Part shown: one piece after another, positions 43,883 to 51,906 of the stretch | Layout: every line of letters begins with the position of its first letter | How positions within the stretch are numbered: position 1 is the first letter of the stretch | Translations under genes and position numbers: made by a program | The notes under the pieces: model-generated | The model's database searches: none | What the model was told of the DNA's origin: nothing | What the model saw: the letters and a program-made list of their open reading frames with translations, nothing else | Source of the DNA: Portibacter marinus | GTDB lineage: Bacteria > Bacteroidota > Bacteroidia > Chitinophagales > Saprospiraceae | Assembly: GCF_021533195.1 (NCBI RefSeq) | Contig: NZ_JAJNKB010000011.1 | Coordinates: 53,606 to 117,605, forward strand | Direction: 5' to 3' | Length of the DNA: 64,000 nucleotides

Positions 43883-43918
43883 AGCCGATACAACCCAAAA
43901 ATCTGTATCGGCTTTTTT
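43883..43918. terminator. Bidirectional terminator between the small basic gene and the NarL-type regulator
   Basis: Perfect 10-bp stem AGCCGATACA / TGTATCGGCT (43883-43892 with 43904-43913), 11-nt loop, T6 following on the plus strand and A6 in front on the minus strand. It overlaps the last codons of the minus-strand regulator gene (stop at 43917). Confidence 0.85.
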
Positions 43919-44555
43919 ATTGTATCAAGCCATGCTGAATGGCGAACTTGACCAAACCAGCAGTATTTTTAACATCTAATTTATCCAGAAGATTTCTTCG
44001 ATGTGAATCCACTGTTCTAATGCTGATGAAGAGTTTGTCTGCAATTTCAGGATTCGAGTATTCATCAGCGATCAGTTTCAATATTTCAATCTCCCTCCTG
44101 GTCAATTGTACTGGAGGGCTTTTCTTTCTTAACCCGTTGTTGGTTAAGTTTCTGATCAGTATTTTTGAAACTTCATTGCTGTAATAAGTATCGCCTCCTG
44201 CAACTGTTTTGATGGCTTTTATCATTTCTTCGCTGCCCGCATCTTTTAGTAAGTAACCCTTCGCTCCCACTTCCAATATCTTCAAGATATAATCATCTTC
44301 GTGATGCATAGAAATGGCCAATATTTTAATGTCGGGATCTTTTTCCAAAATGACTTTGCTCAAAACGATTCCACTTTCGTCTCCCAATGTGATATCCATG
44401 AGAATAACATCCACTCCATTTTCTTCCAGAGCTTGCAAAGTGGTTTTAAAATTACTGGTACTCCATATTACAGATAGATCCTCTATGTCATCAAGTATGG
44501 AAGCGACACCATCCCGGAATATCTTATGGTCATCTACGATTCCGATCCTAATCAT
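43917..44555 (-). CDS. NarL/FixJ family response regulator
   Basis: 212 residues: receiver (1-120) with 'GIVDDHKIFRDGVASIL', phospho-Asp in 'VDVILMDITLGDESGI' (about residue 52), Lys in 'GAKGYLLKDAG'; LuxR-type helix-turn-helix (about 145-210) 'LTRREIEILKLIADEYSNPEIADKLFISIRTVDSHRRNLLDKLDVKNTAGLVKF' (part). It overlaps the sensor kinase gene by 8 bp. The palindromic operators at 40842, 43441 and 43464 lie within 3.7 kb; NarL-type proteins often bind short inverted repeats, so it is a candidate regulator of them, without direct proof. Confidence 0.93.
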   Translation of the reverse strand: MIRIGIVDDHKIFRDGVASILDDIEDLSVIWSTSNFKTTLQALEENGVDVILMDITLGDESGIVLSKVILEKDPDIKILAISMHHEDDYILKILEVGAKGYLLKDAGSEEMIKAIKTVAGGDTYYSNEVSKILIRNLTNNGLRKKSPPVQLTRREIEILKLIADEYSNPEIADKLFISIRTVDSHRRNLLDKLDVKNTAGLVKFAIQHGLIQ

Positions 44556-45543
44556 TTTTCACATTTACAGGTACCAGTATTTGTACAGAGAATCCATCAT
44601 TGGGCCTGGTTTCCACCTCCAGAGTTCCTTGCAATGTTTTCACTCTTGTAGCAATATTATTCAGTCCCATTCCAGATTTCATTTCTTCATCTGTAGCACC
44701 TTTGCCATTGTCTTCTACTGTCAATTGTATCTGATCATCAAAATTTCTAATCTGGATTTGAATTTCAGAACACTGTGCGTATTTTATGGCATTATTGATC
44801 AATTCCTGAATGATTCGGTAGAGATTAATCTCTAACTGGTGGTTCCATATGACATTTTTCACTCCATATGAGTAGTAAGCCTGGAAGGCATGATCCTCTC
44901 TGTCATTTAATCTCTTAACCAGATTAGAAACTGCCGTATTTAATCCAAAATCTTTTAAACTCTGAGGCATTAAATCGTGCGAAATCAGCCGTATATCCTT
45001 TGAGGTTTCTGAAATCATCTCATTGATATAACTCAGTCTTAACTTCACTTTATCATTGGAAGCCAGACTTGAGAGCGCGTCAATCTGTAGTCGGATGGAA
45101 GACATCATCGGCCCTATTCCATCATGTAATTCCCTCGCAAGTCGGGCTCTTTCTTGTTCCTGTCCTAAAATGATACTTTGAGTAGCAACATCCATAGCTT
45201 TAACACTTTCTGTGGTGTCCAGCAAAGTGATTAGTATTCTATCTTCCAGCTTTTTACCTCTTATATTGATAAAAAGTCTACCTATGGGAATCCTTTGCAA
45301 ATTGAAAGATTTGCGTTTTCCTTCCAATATCCTGCGGACCACATTGATCAACTTCTCAATATTAACCACTTCTGAAAGCGTTTTTCCTTCTAATTCCGAA
45401 ATTGATCTTTCCAGACATAATAGCTGCTTTGCTAGCTTATTCATGGTAATGATGTCTCCATTCAGATCGCATGTCAAAATGCCAAAAGGTACCTGATAAA
45501 GCACTGTTTCATTGAATTTCATGAATCTCACAAAGTCCTTCAT
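44548..45543 (-). CDS. NarL-type sensor histidine kinase with PAS domain
   Basis: 331 residues, no membrane helix. A PAS-like domain (about 15-105: 'GILTCDLNGDIITMNKLAKQLL') is followed by a HisKA_3 dimerisation helix 'RARLARELHDGIGPMMSSIRLQIDALSSL' with the phospho-His in 'RELHDG', and an ATPase domain 'IIQELINNAIKYAQCSEIQIQ' (N-box), 'VEDNGKGATDEE' and 'GMGLNNIATRVKTLQG'. This is the usual partner of NarL/FixJ regulators and its gene overlaps the regulator's gene. The signal sensed by the PAS is unknown. Divergent from the DUF697 gene 43 bp away. Confidence 0.93.
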   Translation of the reverse strand: MKDFVRFMKFNETVLYQVPFGILTCDLNGDIITMNKLAKQLLCLERSISELEGKTLSEVVNIEKLINVVRRILEGKRKSFNLQRIPIGRLFINIRGKKLEDRILITLLDTTESVKAMDVATQSIILGQEQERARLARELHDGIGPMMSSIRLQIDALSSLASNDKVKLRLSYINEMISETSKDIRLISHDLMPQSLKDFGLNTAVSNLVKRLNDREDHAFQAYYSYGVKNVIWNHQLEINLYRIIQELINNAIKYAQCSEIQIQIRNFDDQIQLTVEDNGKGATDEEMKSGMGLNNIATRVKTLQGTLEVETRPNDGFSVQILVPVNVKND

Positions 45544-45586
45544 TCGAACATTTATTTACCCTAGCAACTTACGAAATAAAAACTTA

Positions 45587-46066
45587 ATGGAAATTTCCGA
45601 TACGCAAAAAATAATCGCTGATACCACTGCAAAAGTTTCAGCTATTTCAGCCCTTCCGATTCCTTTTCTGGATGTGGCTGCCATGACTTATTTTCAATAC
45701 CATATGGTCAAAAGACTAGCTGAAGAACATCATTTAGAAGTAGATAATACCAGAAGCATGATCATATCATCTCTGCTTTCGTCACTAATCTCTAAATTAG
45801 TAGCTACAGGTCTTGAAAATCTAGCCTCCCGAACCAAGTTAGACAAGATGTTAAAAGATTCGCTCATCAGAGCCTCAATTTCAGGATTTTTGACCACCAT
45901 CATTGGAGAAGCATACGAACTCCACTTTAAAAATGGAGGAACACTAGATGATATCACTCTGAATTCATTCGCTGGATATCTAGAAAGTCAGTTTCGCAGT
46001 GACCGTTGGTCATTAAGTAATCTGACAGATGATTTTATGAAAGGTATCGAAGAATTTACCGATTAA
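45587..46066 (+). CDS. DUF697 family protein
   Basis: 159 residues from ATG 45587 (an earlier frame start at 45512 lies in the kinase gene region). Residues 10-45 read 'IADTTAKVSAISALPIPFLDVAAMTYFQYHMVKRLA', the DUF697 (YcjF-like) hydrophobic block; the rest is helical with a mid-section 'ASISGFLTTIIGEAYELHFKNGG' that may touch the membrane. The protein lacks the GTPase domain that often precedes DUF697 in YcjX/YcjF systems. Single gene. Function unknown. Confidence 0.75.
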   Translation: MEISDTQKIIADTTAKVSAISALPIPFLDVAAMTYFQYHMVKRLAEEHHLEVDNTRSMIISSLLSSLISKLVATGLENLASRTKLDKMLKDSLIRASISGFLTTIIGEAYELHFKNGGTLDDITLNSFAGYLESQFRSDRWSLSNLTDDFMKGIEEFTD

Positions 46067-46085
46067 AACTTTTTATTGGTGTGGC

Positions 46086-46102
46086 GTAAAGTCCGACTTT
46101 AC
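46086..46102. repeat. Short perfect inverted repeat
   Basis: GTAAAGT-CCG-ACTTTAC, 7-bp arms with 3-bp loop, 20 bp past the DUF697 stop. No T-run follows, so it is probably not a terminator. Confidence 0.5.
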
Positions 46103-46297
46103 CGAATTTATTTTCAAGAATCCCTGGGTAGGCGTTGTTTTAGCTCGCGAAGATTCACAATTAACATCATGTATTTTGGTATCCATTCAGGAAGGTAGAA
46201 CCTTCGACTATTGGATTTGATCAACCATACATTATTAGATGATCAGCATCAGGCAAAAGCTTAATGAATGTACTTGCAAACCTAATCGAGCAAACAT

Positions 46298-46837
46298 TTA
46301 TGAGTCAAGCTTTTTTCCTATTTTTTCTATGGTATTCCAATTTCGGGTGGTGATGTTTTGATCAGATAACTCTTCCAAAATTTGCATTGCTTTAGGAGTC
46401 TTTAAAAGGGAAACATCTAATACACTAAATATCGTACTTTTATCCTTTCTCACAATCATGAAAGTACGATCATCGCTGTACCAGGGTATCTGTAAGTCGA
46501 TTTCCTTGTTCTTTTTCAGAAATGTCACATAGCGTCTGATGTTTTTATGCATTTTGACTTCTTGAAAGGGATTAGTTCTCAACATCTCCCTCAAAGTTTC
46601 TTCTGTTCTGATGATAGTGGGAACCGAAAAACCAAAAGTACTTTGCAATTCATTCTCTAATATGGCTTCCAGCTCTTCTGGTGCCTGTTCATCTCTCTCA
46701 AAAATAATATTTCCTGAGTTTAAAAGTGTAACAGGATGATCGAAGCCAATGGAGGTCAATGTTTTCTTGAGTTCCGCCATTGGAACCTTATGATGTCCGC
46801 CCACATTAATTCCTCGAAGCAATGCAATATATTTCAT
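46298..46837 (-). CDS. DUF1697 protein
   Basis: 179 residues from ATG 46837, where the family's N-terminus begins (MKYIALLRGINVGGHHKVPMAEL); an upstream ATG at 46885 adds an unrelated 16-residue stretch. The protein carries 'LLNSGNIIFERDE' and 'EETLREMLRTNPFQ' typical of DUF1697. Some members are related to antibiotic or toxin resistance folds, but the biochemical role is unknown. Cytoplasmic, monocistronic. Confidence 0.9.
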   Translation of the reverse strand: MKYIALLRGINVGGHHKVPMAELKKTLTSIGFDHPVTLLNSGNIIFERDEQAPEELEAILENELQSTFGFSVPTIIRTEETLREMLRTNPFQEVKMHKNIRRYVTFLKKNKEIDLQIPWYSDDRTFMIVRKDKSTIFSVLDVSLLKTPKAMQILEELSDQNITTRNWNTIEKIGKKLDS

Positions 46838-46886
46838 TGGTTTCACAAATTTTAAGATAATGCAAGTTAATGGATAGTATAACATT

Positions 46887-47136
46887 GGTAAGTATCAAAA
46901 GGACTTTTTCACATTGACAACCAATAAAGGGTGTGAAAACCAATCTTTATTTACTATCACCATGTGAGGTTAATATGCAAGCTAAATCTTAATATGACCA
47001 TTTTAATGCAATAATTCTAATGACTAACGCGGAGGTAAGCCCTATGAACGATCTGAAAATGCTTTGAAGATGTCACATGCCTTCCAAGTTAGCTAAATTG
47101 AACAATTATTTGGGCTATTTGCTTTGACATATAAAC
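46887..47136. other. Intergenic region
   Basis: About 250 bp between the DUF1697 gene and the metallopeptidase gene; no ORF of useful length and no recognisable promoter element were seen. Confidence 0.5.
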
Positions 47137-48189
47137 ATGAAACTATTCCAATGTACGGCTTGTAACCAACCTCTCTTTTTCGAAAATACCTTCTGTACAA
47201 CATGCGGCAGCAAATTGGGATATCTCGATTTTAAATTTGAGGTCATTTCTTCATCGAACAGCAACGATTTCTCTAGTGAGGATGTGAAATATGTTTACTG
47301 TGCCAATCATCAATTGGACGCATGTAATTGGTTGATTTCAAAAAAAAATGAAGGACAATTGTGCAAAGCTTGTTCCTTAAACAGAGTGATCCCAAATCTG
47401 AATGATGACGAAAACTTCGAAAAATGGCGAAAAATTGAAAGTGCCAAACATCGACTGGTATATAGTTTACAGAGATTTGATTTACCTTTAAAAAACAAGT
47501 TGGATGATCCCGAAAATGGTTTAGCATTTGATTTTTTAAGCCCCACCGATCGCAATCCTGAAAAGCCGGCAGTTAGGACGGGGCATGCCAATGGTGTGAT
47601 CACTATAAACATCGAAGAAGCTGATTCTGTGCATCGCGAATACATGCGAAAAAAAATGGACGAACCTTACAGAACGCTCATTGGCCATCTTCGACATGAA
47701 GTGGGCCACTATTACTGGGATCAACTCATATATCGGAACATTGAATTACTCGAACAATATCGGAAGCTTTTTGGAGATGAGCGGGAAGATTATGGGCAAG
47801 CATTACAGCGTTATTACGATCAAGGGGCTCCGGATCACTGGGAATCTAATTATATTAGTGAGTATGCGACCATGCATTCATGGGAAGACTGGGCTGAAAC
47901 TTGGGCACACTATTTTCACCTGATAGACACATTGGAAACAGCATATGCTTTTGGTTTGAGTCTAAATCCCAATTTACAAAAGGTTTCAACCATGAACATG
48001 CAAGCGGGGTTTAATCCATATTACCAGGACAATTTCGATCGTATTATCGAAGCAAGCGCTCCTCTTGCTTTTGCTGTTAATAGTATTAATCGAAGTATGG
48101 GACAGCCTGACCTTTACCCCTTCGTTTTCAACCCATCCGTAGTTGAAAAATTGAGATTTGTCCATAAGATTATGACTACCAGTGGTTAA
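47137..48189 (+). CDS. Zinc-binding metallopeptidase with N-terminal zinc ribbon
   Basis: 350 residues. Residues 1-30 form a zinc ribbon (CTACN...CTTCGSKLG, four Cys); a second CxxC-like pair is 'CANHQLDACNWL' and 'CKACS' at about 50-85. The peptidase part has H187-E-V-G-H191 (HExxH) in 'GHLRHEVGHYYWDQLI' and a later Glu/His region 'WEDWAETWAHYFHLIDTLETA' (about residue 250-265) that could supply the third zinc ligand. This fits the putative zinc-binding metallopeptidase family (Peptidase_Mx). No signal peptide, so probably cytoplasmic. Substrate unknown. Confidence 0.85.
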   Translation: MKLFQCTACNQPLFFENTFCTTCGSKLGYLDFKFEVISSSNSNDFSSEDVKYVYCANHQLDACNWLISKKNEGQLCKACSLNRVIPNLNDDENFEKWRKIESAKHRLVYSLQRFDLPLKNKLDDPENGLAFDFLSPTDRNPEKPAVRTGHANGVITINIEEADSVHREYMRKKMDEPYRTLIGHLRHEVGHYYWDQLIYRNIELLEQYRKLFGDEREDYGQALQRYYDQGAPDHWESNYISEYATMHSWEDWAETWAHYFHLIDTLETAYAFGLSLNPNLQKVSTMNMQAGFNPYYQDNFDRIIEASAPLAFAVNSINRSMGQPDLYPFVFNPSVVEKLRFVHKIMTTSG

Positions 48190-48277
48190 GCTCTCGATGT
48201 TGTAAAATTCATCAGAATCATTAATTTTGAATCAAGGTTGTAAATCTTATTTGTCACATTTATAGATTAATTTAACC

Positions 48278-48285
48278 TATTTTCG
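48278..48285 (+). promoter_or_regulatory. Minus-7 element of the antiporter gene
   Basis: TATTTTCG, 7 of 8 to TAnnTTTG, ending four bases before the ATG at 48290; nearly leaderless. Confidence 0.35.
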
Positions 48286-48289
48286 TCCC

Positions 48290-49477
48290 ATGTTTTATCT
48301 GGCATCATTCGACCCTTTGGTAGCACTCATTGCTGTAGTTACCATCTTTGTGATCATGGTCAGCTTCGTATTAAAAAAAGCGAAGCAACCATTCATCATT
48401 GGGTATATTATCATTGGTATAATCTTGGGCAGAACGGGACTTATTCAGGATGGTGACTTGGTTCACAATCTAGGAGAATTGGGAATTATCCTACTGATGT
48501 TCTTTATAGGGATGGAAATCAATTTGCCTGATCTGGTCAACAAGTGGAAGGTGGCCATTTTGGGAACAATGATGCAAGTTTCGCTTAGCGTTCTATTGGT
48601 TATTGCCATGGGATATTGGTTTGAATGGAGCTTATCCAGAAGTGTGATTCTGGGATTTGTCATCTCATTGAGTAGTTCTGCGATTGTCATTAAATTATTG
48701 GCCGACAAAGGTATACTGGACACCAAAGTGGGACAGGATGTGTTAAGCATATTGCTCACACAGGACATTATTATTGTGCCACTATTGATCGTCACTTCTT
48801 TTCTGGGGGGTGACACTCCCTCAATCTCCAGTATGGTGCTCATGATTGCTGGAGGAGTGTTTATCACTTTTATTTTAGCCTACATCTATTTTAAGCGCGA
48901 AATCAAACTGCCCTTTAGTAATGGTCTGGAAGAAGACCATGAATTGCAGGTTTTCGTTGCCATCTTAAGCTGTTTCGGTTGTGCATTGATGACCTCATTG
49001 TTTGGACTGTCAGCTGCCCTGGGAGCTTTCATAGGTGGCATGATAATGCACGCTGGTCGTTCAACGGATTGGATTCATGATGTTTTGCACTCACTTCGCG
49101 TCATATTTGTTGCCTTTTTCTTCATTGGTATTGGGCTTCAGATTGATTTTTCATTCATCTGGGAAAATATTAGAGAGATACTTTTCATGTTGGTCCTGGT
49201 TTATCTGACCAACCATGTGATTAATTCGGTCGTCCTTAGATTATTCGGAGATTCCTGGAGGGAGGCCATAGTTGGTGGTTCACTTTTAGGTCAAATTGGA
49301 GAGCTGAGTTTCCTAATCAGTTTATCAGCGTTTAATCTGGGAATTTTACAATCCTATGGTTATAAATTTACCATTAGTTTAATCAGTATGACCATGATTA
49401 TCAGTCCTTTTTGGGTTGCCCTGACAGAATTTGTGTTAAGGGTATTTTATAGGGGAGATAAATTTCAGCTAGAGTAA
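48290..49477 (+). CDS. Cation:proton antiporter (CPA2 family)
   Basis: 395 residues, roughly twelve membrane helices and no TrkA-N/RCK domain, as in Kef-type antiporter cores. The motifs 'SSSAIVIKLLADKG' and 'GLSAALGAFIGGMIM' and the Asp pair region 'TSLFGLSAALGAFI' are typical of the Na+/H+ exchanger fold; the N-terminal 'GYIIIGIILGRTGLI' is common to CPA2. It probably exports K+ or Na+ in exchange for protons. Monocistronic, own promoter. Confidence 0.9.
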   Translation: MFYLASFDPLVALIAVVTIFVIMVSFVLKKAKQPFIIGYIIIGIILGRTGLIQDGDLVHNLGELGIILLMFFIGMEINLPDLVNKWKVAILGTMMQVSLSVLLVIAMGYWFEWSLSRSVILGFVISLSSSAIVIKLLADKGILDTKVGQDVLSILLTQDIIIVPLLIVTSFLGGDTPSISSMVLMIAGGVFITFILAYIYFKREIKLPFSNGLEEDHELQVFVAILSCFGCALMTSLFGLSAALGAFIGGMIMHAGRSTDWIHDVLHSLRVIFVAFFFIGIGLQIDFSFIWENIREILFMLVLVYLTNHVINSVVLRLFGDSWREAIVGGSLLGQIGELSFLISLSAFNLGILQSYGYKFTISLISMTMIISPFWVALTEFVLRVFYRGDKFQLE

Positions 49478-49511
49478 TTAAGAAATCGGTCGTGATTTCA
49501 AAATGAAACAC

Positions 49512-50594
49512 TTAAAAGCGGTCCAAAACTTCTTCATTGATCTCACCCAAACCACTCTGCAAATAAGGATACATTACGCCCTTTTCGATTTTAAATAGTC
49601 CTTTGAAGGGGTCATTCACAAAATCCAAATGAGCATCAAGGTCTGCATATTGAACATTTGGACGACTAAGGGCAAAGTGCAAACCACTGGCTATGCCTAG
49701 TTTACACTCATCCATGCAGCCCACCATCACCTCATTACCTGCGGCCTTTGCAACACTATTGATGTGTAAAGCCTGTTCTAATCCACCTACTTTTTGAATC
49801 TTTATGTTCACCATGTCGATGGCTTGGTTTTTAGCAATGCGAAAGGCATCGCCAAGGTGTTTCAGGCTTTCGTCAGCCATGATTGGAACTTTTGTCATGG
49901 GGCCTTGCAATATATGGGGAATTTCGGAATTCAAACCCATGGGTTGTTCCAGGATTTCAACGCCATATGGATGTAATTCCTTAATGAATTTAATCGTATC
50001 ATCTGCAGAGTAACCTTGATTTCCATCGAATCTCAAAATGATTTGTTGACCAAAGTGCTCTCTAATCTTAATAATGCGTTCGATATCCATGTCCACACTA
50101 ATGCCCCCCTTGATTTTCAAAATATTAAATCCCTGTTGGAGAATCTCTCTAGCTTCTCTCAGTGTTTCATCAACAGTCATAATTCCGATGGTCACACAGG
50201 TGGGAATGCTTTTTCGATTTCCACCAAGCAACATATAGAGAGGGAGTTTAGCCCTTCTTGCCAAGAGATCATAAAGCGCAATGTCCACCATAGCCAGGGT
50301 TGATTTACACCCAGGTGTCATCATCCTCATCTCATTCATGAGCTGTTCTCTCATAAACGGATTTTTACCTTCCAGGTAGGGAATGAGCATGTTTTCAATA
50401 TTAGATTTGACATCTTCAGGATTCTCACCAGTAATAATTAAATCGGGCGCTGCACAGCCATATCCTTGAAGACCATTAACGGTGGTGATTCTCAGGATGA
50501 AATTGGTCGCTTCAGAAATGGTTTCATAAGCGATGGTGTAAGGTTTTCTCATCATGAGATGCAACTCTGCAAACTCTACTTTCTCAATGATCAT
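49512..50594 (-). CDS. dgcA: N-acetyl-D-glutamate racemase DgcA-type (enolase superfamily)
   Basis: 360 residues of the muconate-lactonising enzyme / dipeptide-epimerase branch of the enolase superfamily. Catalytic Lys in 'LKIKGG' (about residue 160), metal acids 'ILRFDGNQGY', 'EILEQP' and 'IMADESLKHLGD', second Lys in 'VNIKIQKVGG'. In some bacteria DgcA converts N-acetyl-D-glutamate to N-acetyl-L-glutamate after DgcN acetylates D-glutamate; the same fold also covers L-Ala-D/L-Glu epimerases. The start overlaps the dgcN stop (ATGA), which supports the DgcN-DgcA reading over a stand-alone epimerase. Confidence 0.8.
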   Translation of the reverse strand: MIIEKVEFAELHLMMRKPYTIAYETISEATNFILRITTVNGLQGYGCAAPDLIITGENPEDVKSNIENMLIPYLEGKNPFMREQLMNEMRMMTPGCKSTLAMVDIALYDLLARRAKLPLYMLLGGNRKSIPTCVTIGIMTVDETLREAREILQQGFNILKIKGGISVDMDIERIIKIREHFGQQIILRFDGNQGYSADDTIKFIKELHPYGVEILEQPMGLNSEIPHILQGPMTKVPIMADESLKHLGDAFRIAKNQAIDMVNIKIQKVGGLEQALHINSVAKAAGNEVMVGCMDECKLGIASGLHFALSRPNVQYADLDAHLDFVNDPFKGLFKIEKGVMYPYLQSGLGEINEEVLDRF

Positions 50595-51658
50595 AGGTAA
50601 TTTTTAATAATCAGGTCCACCAAGCCTTCTGCTCCATGAGCCAGAACGTCAAATGCCGGAAGATTGACTTCTTCTTCAATGCTGCGGCACGCGGCTTCAA
50701 TTTGCTCAGGTTCTATTCCTTCATGATTCACAGTAATGGCTATAACTTCCTTGCCAGAAATGGTCTGAATTGCGTGGATTTGTTCAGGCAGCGAATGGAG
50801 CCTATAACCCGGAAAGCCGTCATATTCTTTTCTCATGGGAGCATGTTGCAAGATGACATAATCAGGTCTCCCGGCTGCTAAAATTTCAAATCCTCCTGGA
50901 TACGCAGGATTCATCAGACTTCCCTGCCCTTCGATAACAATGACGTCCGGTTTTTTGGCCTTATATGCACTGACCACCGCATGTTCAATTTCTCCCGATA
51001 CGAAGTCGTTAATACAACTGTCCATAATCATGGAAAATTCTGCGCCCTGCATCCAGGCCGTCTGACCTGTGCCGATCATCTCAGCAGACTTATTTCTGGA
51101 CCTCAATCCATGAACGATTAACCAGGCAGTGGTTCTTTTTCCAATTGCTGAATCAGTGCCTAATACCGCCAATTTAAGTGCGGTCACTTTCTCTATCTCT
51201 CCAGTAAAAAAATGCAGTTGATCCCGGTCTGGAGTTTTTCTAACATCTCGGATTTTAACACCTCGGTCCTCAGCTAACTTGGAAATTTCTGAATTGTTGC
51301 ATATAAAATCATGAAGACCGCTATCGATATTCAACCCAGCTTTGATTGCATTCTTAATTACTTCCAATGCTTCTTTAGGCAGCCTTCCACCGTCTGGTGC
51401 CAAACCAATCACAAAATATTGGACCCCTTTATCGCGATTTTGTTCTAAAGCTTTTTCAAAACTTTCGAAGACAGGGATGCCTTTGTGTTTTCCGTCTAGT
51501 ACCATTCCTGCATCCTTACCTGCATGCCTTTCGTCGATGATTCCCATGACTTCATATCGATCTGTGAATCTGACGAGACCATGAGCTGTTTTTCCTTCCG
51601 GCGTATTAAAGGCACCATCGCAATAGACGATGGCCTTACCACTTATTTTTTTTGACAT
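50591..51658 (-). CDS. dgcN: DUF1611 protein, DgcN-type D-glutamate N-acetyltransferase
   Basis: 355 residues of the DUF1611 family: an N-terminal Rossmann-like half ('AIVYCDGAFNTPEGKTAHGLVRF', 'YFVIGLAPDGGRLP') and a P-loop half with the Walker-A-like 'GTDSAIGKRTTA' and 'VIVIEGQGSLMNPAYPG'. In described D-glutamate pathways DgcN acetylates D-Glu using acetyl-CoA. Directly followed by the racemase gene with overlapping codons. Together the pair should allow use of D-Glu from peptidoglycan or sediment, if the assignment holds. Confidence 0.8.
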   Translation of the reverse strand: MSKKISGKAIVYCDGAFNTPEGKTAHGLVRFTDRYEVMGIIDERHAGKDAGMVLDGKHKGIPVFESFEKALEQNRDKGVQYFVIGLAPDGGRLPKEALEVIKNAIKAGLNIDSGLHDFICNNSEISKLAEDRGVKIRDVRKTPDRDQLHFFTGEIEKVTALKLAVLGTDSAIGKRTTAWLIVHGLRSRNKSAEMIGTGQTAWMQGAEFSMIMDSCINDFVSGEIEHAVVSAYKAKKPDVIVIEGQGSLMNPAYPGGFEILAAGRPDYVILQHAPMRKEYDGFPGYRLHSLPEQIHAIQTISGKEVIAITVNHEGIEPEQIEAACRSIEEEVNLPAFDVLAHGAEGLVDLIIKNYL

Positions 51659-51893
51659 GTTATTTCTTATTTCAATTGTTAAGGTGTGTTTTTATTTGCA
51701 TGCGAGTTAACCAATAATTATGATACAAATTAAGGAATTTTTAATCGCTGATATTATATTAGATACTTCCGAGTTACATAAAATACTCGAGATATATCCA
51801 ACTAGTCCTGCACTCAGCCCATTGTGCTTTGCACTAAGCAAACTAAAAATCATCAAAAAATCCACGCCCTGAAAATACTATAGAAAAAAAGAT
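51659..51893. other. Divergent promoter region dgcN / PLP enzyme
   Basis: About 235 bp between divergent starts. No clear TAnnTTTG on the minus strand; a plus-strand element lies at 51894. No ORF. Confidence 0.4.
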
Positions 51894-51901
51894 TAATTTC
51901 G
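51894..51901 (+). promoter_or_regulatory. Minus-7 element of the threonine-synthase-like gene
   Basis: TAATTTCG, 7 of 8 to TAnnTTTG, ending five bases before the ATG at 51907; nearly leaderless. Confidence 0.35.
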
Positions 51902-51906
51902 AACCA

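Noticed and set aside
43917..44555. Assigning the TAGGT-N5-ACCTA sites firmly to this NarL-type regulator
   Set aside because: Proximity is the only evidence; no site is seen in front of the regulator's own operon, so the link is kept as inference.
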